In this document: piece by piece, positions 61,782-64,000 of the stretch
Layout: the number at the start of each line of letters is the position of its first letter
Numbering within the stretch: the stretch's first letter is position 1
From: Lichina pygmaea
Lineage: Eukaryota > Ascomycota > Lichinomycetes > Lichinales > Lichinaceae
Reading direction: 5' to 3'
Length of the DNA stretch: 64,000 nt
Assembly (NCBI GenBank): GCA_963422465.1
Contig: OY730169.1
Location: 1,178,001-1,242,000 of the forward strand
Position numbers and translations under genes: made by a program
The notes under the pieces: model-generated
The model's input: only the letters and a program-made list of their open reading frames with translations
The model's database searches: none
What the model was told of the DNA's origin: nothing

Positions 61782-63926
61782 TCAGAGGTTAATGACATTG
61801 TTCCCTGCCTGTTGGATAAGGTCTGTGGTCTTGGAGATTCCTGGGTGACCATGTGCTGGATTATCGTGGTAGTTCCTTATTAGTTCTTCAGTGTCTTCTG
61901 CCGTGAGCTTGTTGATCTGTGGTTGAGGCACCAGGTTTCCTTGCTGGTCCTGCTGTAAGATTGTTCCTTGGTGTTCATCATCTTCCATGTGGTCTTTTCA
62001 TCAGCTTAGTGCGTCTGCTCTCCTGTTGTCTTGTCCAGGGGTGTACAAGATCTTGAACTTGTGTTGCCCTAGGAGTTCAGCCCATCTGACTTGCTGTCTG
62101 TTCAGCTTCTTGGTTGTTGTGAATGTTGTCAGATTCTTGTGGTCTGTGAGAACAGTGAGTTCAGAACTGCTTTCTGCGTACACTCTCCAGTGTTCAAGTG
62201 CGTTGACAACTGCCAGTAGCTCTTTATTGTGGATATCATAGTTTTGTTCCGCTTGTGTTATTTTTTGTGAGTAGTAGGCAACTGGGTGCCACTTGCCGTC
62301 TGCCTGTTGGCATAGACATGCTCCCACTGCCTGATCTGAAGCGTCCGTCTCGATTTGTGTTGGTTGGCCTGTCTTGAAGTTGAGGAGAACTGGTTCCTTG
62401 GCGCAAGTGTCCTTGAGCTGTTAGAATACTTTTTGTTGTCTCTCTGTCCACCGGTACTCCACATCCTTCTTCGTGAGTTCTGTTAGTGGTGTTGCCATCT
62501 GTGAGTAGTTCTTAATGAACTGTCGGTTGAAGTTGGCACATCCTAGGAAGGCTTGTACTTCCTTAACTAACATCGGTGTTGGCTATTGCTGAATCACTTT
62601 GATTTTCTCAGAGTCAATCTTGATCCCTTCAATCCCTATAACATATCCAAGGAATTCAACTTCTGGTTTGTTGAACTTGCATTTCTTTGGGTTGAGCTTG
62701 AGCCCTGCCTGTTGTAGGTATCGTAGAACATCCTTCACATGTTTGGTATGTTCCTGTTGCGTGTTCGAGTAGACAAGAATGTTGTCCAGGTAGGCGATAG
62801 CTGTTTGGTCCAGGTGTGCTCTGATGACATTGTTGATCAATGCTTGACATGTTGCTGGTGTGTTTGTGAGTCTGAATGGCATAACCAGATACTTGTAGTG
62901 TCTGTATCAGGTTCTGAAGGCTGTCTTCCATTCTTCTCCTTCTTTCATGTGTATCAGGTTGTATGCTCCTTTCAAGTCCAGCTTGGTAAAGATTGTAGCT
63001 TGGCTGATCCTGTCTTGCAATTTGTTCGCATTTGGTAACAGATATCAGTTCTTGATGGTAATGTTGTTGAGTTTCCTGTAATCCACACAAAGTTGAAGAC
63101 TTCCATCTTTCTTTGATGCAAATAGTATCGGGTATCCTGCTGGCGATTGAGATTCTTGAATGAAACCCTTTTTCAGGTTTTTCTCCAGGTACTCGCAAAG
63201 TACTTGGAGCTCTTTCTCTGATAACTGGTAAATTGGTCCAAATCCTGGCTCCATCCCTGGTTGCAACTTGATCTCATGATCCCAAGGTTGGTGCTTAGGC
63301 AACACTGCTGTTGTTGTCTCTTCCTGAAAGAGGTTATCATACCCAGGTCAGTACTCTTCAGGGATCTCCAGAGGGTTAACAACTTCCTCTCTCTTCATCT
63401 CTGACTGTTTGGCCACCTGGTTCCGGGGTGTGCCTGTCAAGGCAGACCTCTTCTCTTGAGAGTCGTCCTTTCTGTCGGTGAGGTTCCACTGAGGACTCCT
63501 TCCCTCATCTGTCTACGCCTTCTGCGGCTGGTAACAGGTCCGAGCTGTGTTGTTAGTGCAGTTCCTAAATGTGAGTACTCCTGTCTTCCAGTTAACAACT
63601 GGGTTGTGCTTCTTTAGCCAAGGCATCCCCAAATAGATATCCTGAGTGGCCAACTCAACAATATCAAGGTGGATCCTTTCAGCATGGTGTCCGGTAACCA
63701 TTTCCATTGGCTGTGTCTCATGGCAGACTAGCTCTGTCTGTCCATTTGCCATCGCGAGCTGATAGGGCTGCTGCTTGCGTCTCCTTCCAGTGCTGAGGGT
63801 ATTGTAAAGTTGTCTTGAGATGTAGTTTCCACTGGCTCCAGAGTCAACAAGTGCGTATGTCTGTACTGGCGTGTTGGCGTGTAGTGACACAGGCAATCGC
63901 AGGTGCTTTGTGTTGCTAGGGGTCAT
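61782..63926 (-). pseudogene. gypsy B protease, RT and RNase H remains
   Basis: Protease with YALVDSGASGNYISRQLYN (63,926-63,513). RT parts at 63,305-63,045 ([20 protein letters not shown]) and 62,882-62,583 (TNTPATCQALINNVIRAHLD). RNase H at 62,327-62,001 (WHPVAYYSQKIT, LTVLTDHKNL, DNRRADALS). The integrase zinc-binding part is at 61,988-61,782. Fossil with a handful of breaks. Confidence 0.85.
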
Positions 63927-64000
63927 GTTGTTGAGCTCCCGATGTCACCCCTTGACAAGGGAGTTCAGTCTTTTCCTGATCAAAGTGTCTTACCACTGAC

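Larger units (their letters stand above)
59763..64000 (-). mobile_element. gypsy B: Ty3/gypsy chromovirus, sister of gypsy A (runs off window)
   Basis: Minus-strand element with its 3' LTR at 59,763-60,206; gag and the 5' LTR lie beyond the right edge. Visible parts: protease (63,926-63,513), RT (63,305-62,583), RNase H (62,327-62,001), integrase zinc-binding and core, C-terminal and chromodomain region (61,988-60,606), and a complete antisense zinc-cluster ORF (60,250-60,654). It has about six breaks and is the best preserved of the three gypsy elements. Only the left flank (TCACC) of its target duplication is in view. Confidence 0.9.

Overview
The window looks like nuclear DNA of a filamentous ascomycete (Pezizomycotina). 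Support comes from a Clr5-type protein, a Cps1/GT2-like glycosyltransferase, a cytochrome-type D-lactate dehydrogenase and a VCX1-like Ca2+/H+ exchanger. These genes have short GT-AG introns of about 50-360 nt. I cannot name a genus.

The window has two compartments. Bases 1 to about 29,000 are GC- and CpG-rich. They begin with the edge of a Ty1/copia element (1 to about 1930, minus strand) and carry six likely host genes: Clr5-domain protein (2064-4111, +), D-lactate dehydrogenase (4466-6872, +), a small predicted secreted protein (8630-9010, -), GT2 glycosyltransferase (12450-14471, -), Ca2+/H+ exchanger (20912-24153, +) and a BTB/POZ-like protein (25574-28569, +). The spacers are long and full of GTAC-centred words and simple repeats. 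The host genes are unrelated in function and do not form a cluster.

From about 30,100 to the end the DNA is a nest of transposable elements. The oldest layer is a decayed, almost CpG-free minus-strand coding unit, now split into 57,681-59,529, 42,587-43,336 and about 30,104-30,792. One segment resembles a TET/JBP-type 2OG-Fe(II) dioxygenase. Into it went LINE copy 1 (30,805-42,574, -; 12-bp target duplication) and gypsy A (43,337-57,675, -; GCCAG duplication). LINE copy 1 then received gypsy C (31,409-37,862, -; CCACT duplication). Gypsy A received LINE copy 2 (50,577-55,886, +; about 11-bp duplication) and a short copia element inside its 3' LTR (43,700-46,374, -; CCCCT duplication). Gypsy B (59,763 to beyond 64,000, -) adjoins the nest. 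Every junction shows its target-site duplication except gypsy B and the left copia, which leave the window.

The most unusual feature is shared by two distinct chromodomain gypsy families. Between the end of pol and the 3' LTR each carries an antisense ORF. Its product has an exact GAL4-type Zn2Cys6 cysteine pattern followed by a coiled-coil-like stretch (60,250-60,654 and 31,964-32,536). In gypsy B the adjoining LTR supplies an antisense TATA box and, upstream of it, a 16-bp CCG-N10-CGG palindrome. A second theme is CpG loss without RIP. The LINE and the oldest layer have CpG-free tracts of about 1.0-1.9 kb, and LTR pairs differ mainly by CpG to TpG/CpA transitions. This points to cytosine methylation and deamination, in a region that also holds a TET/JBP-like fossil.
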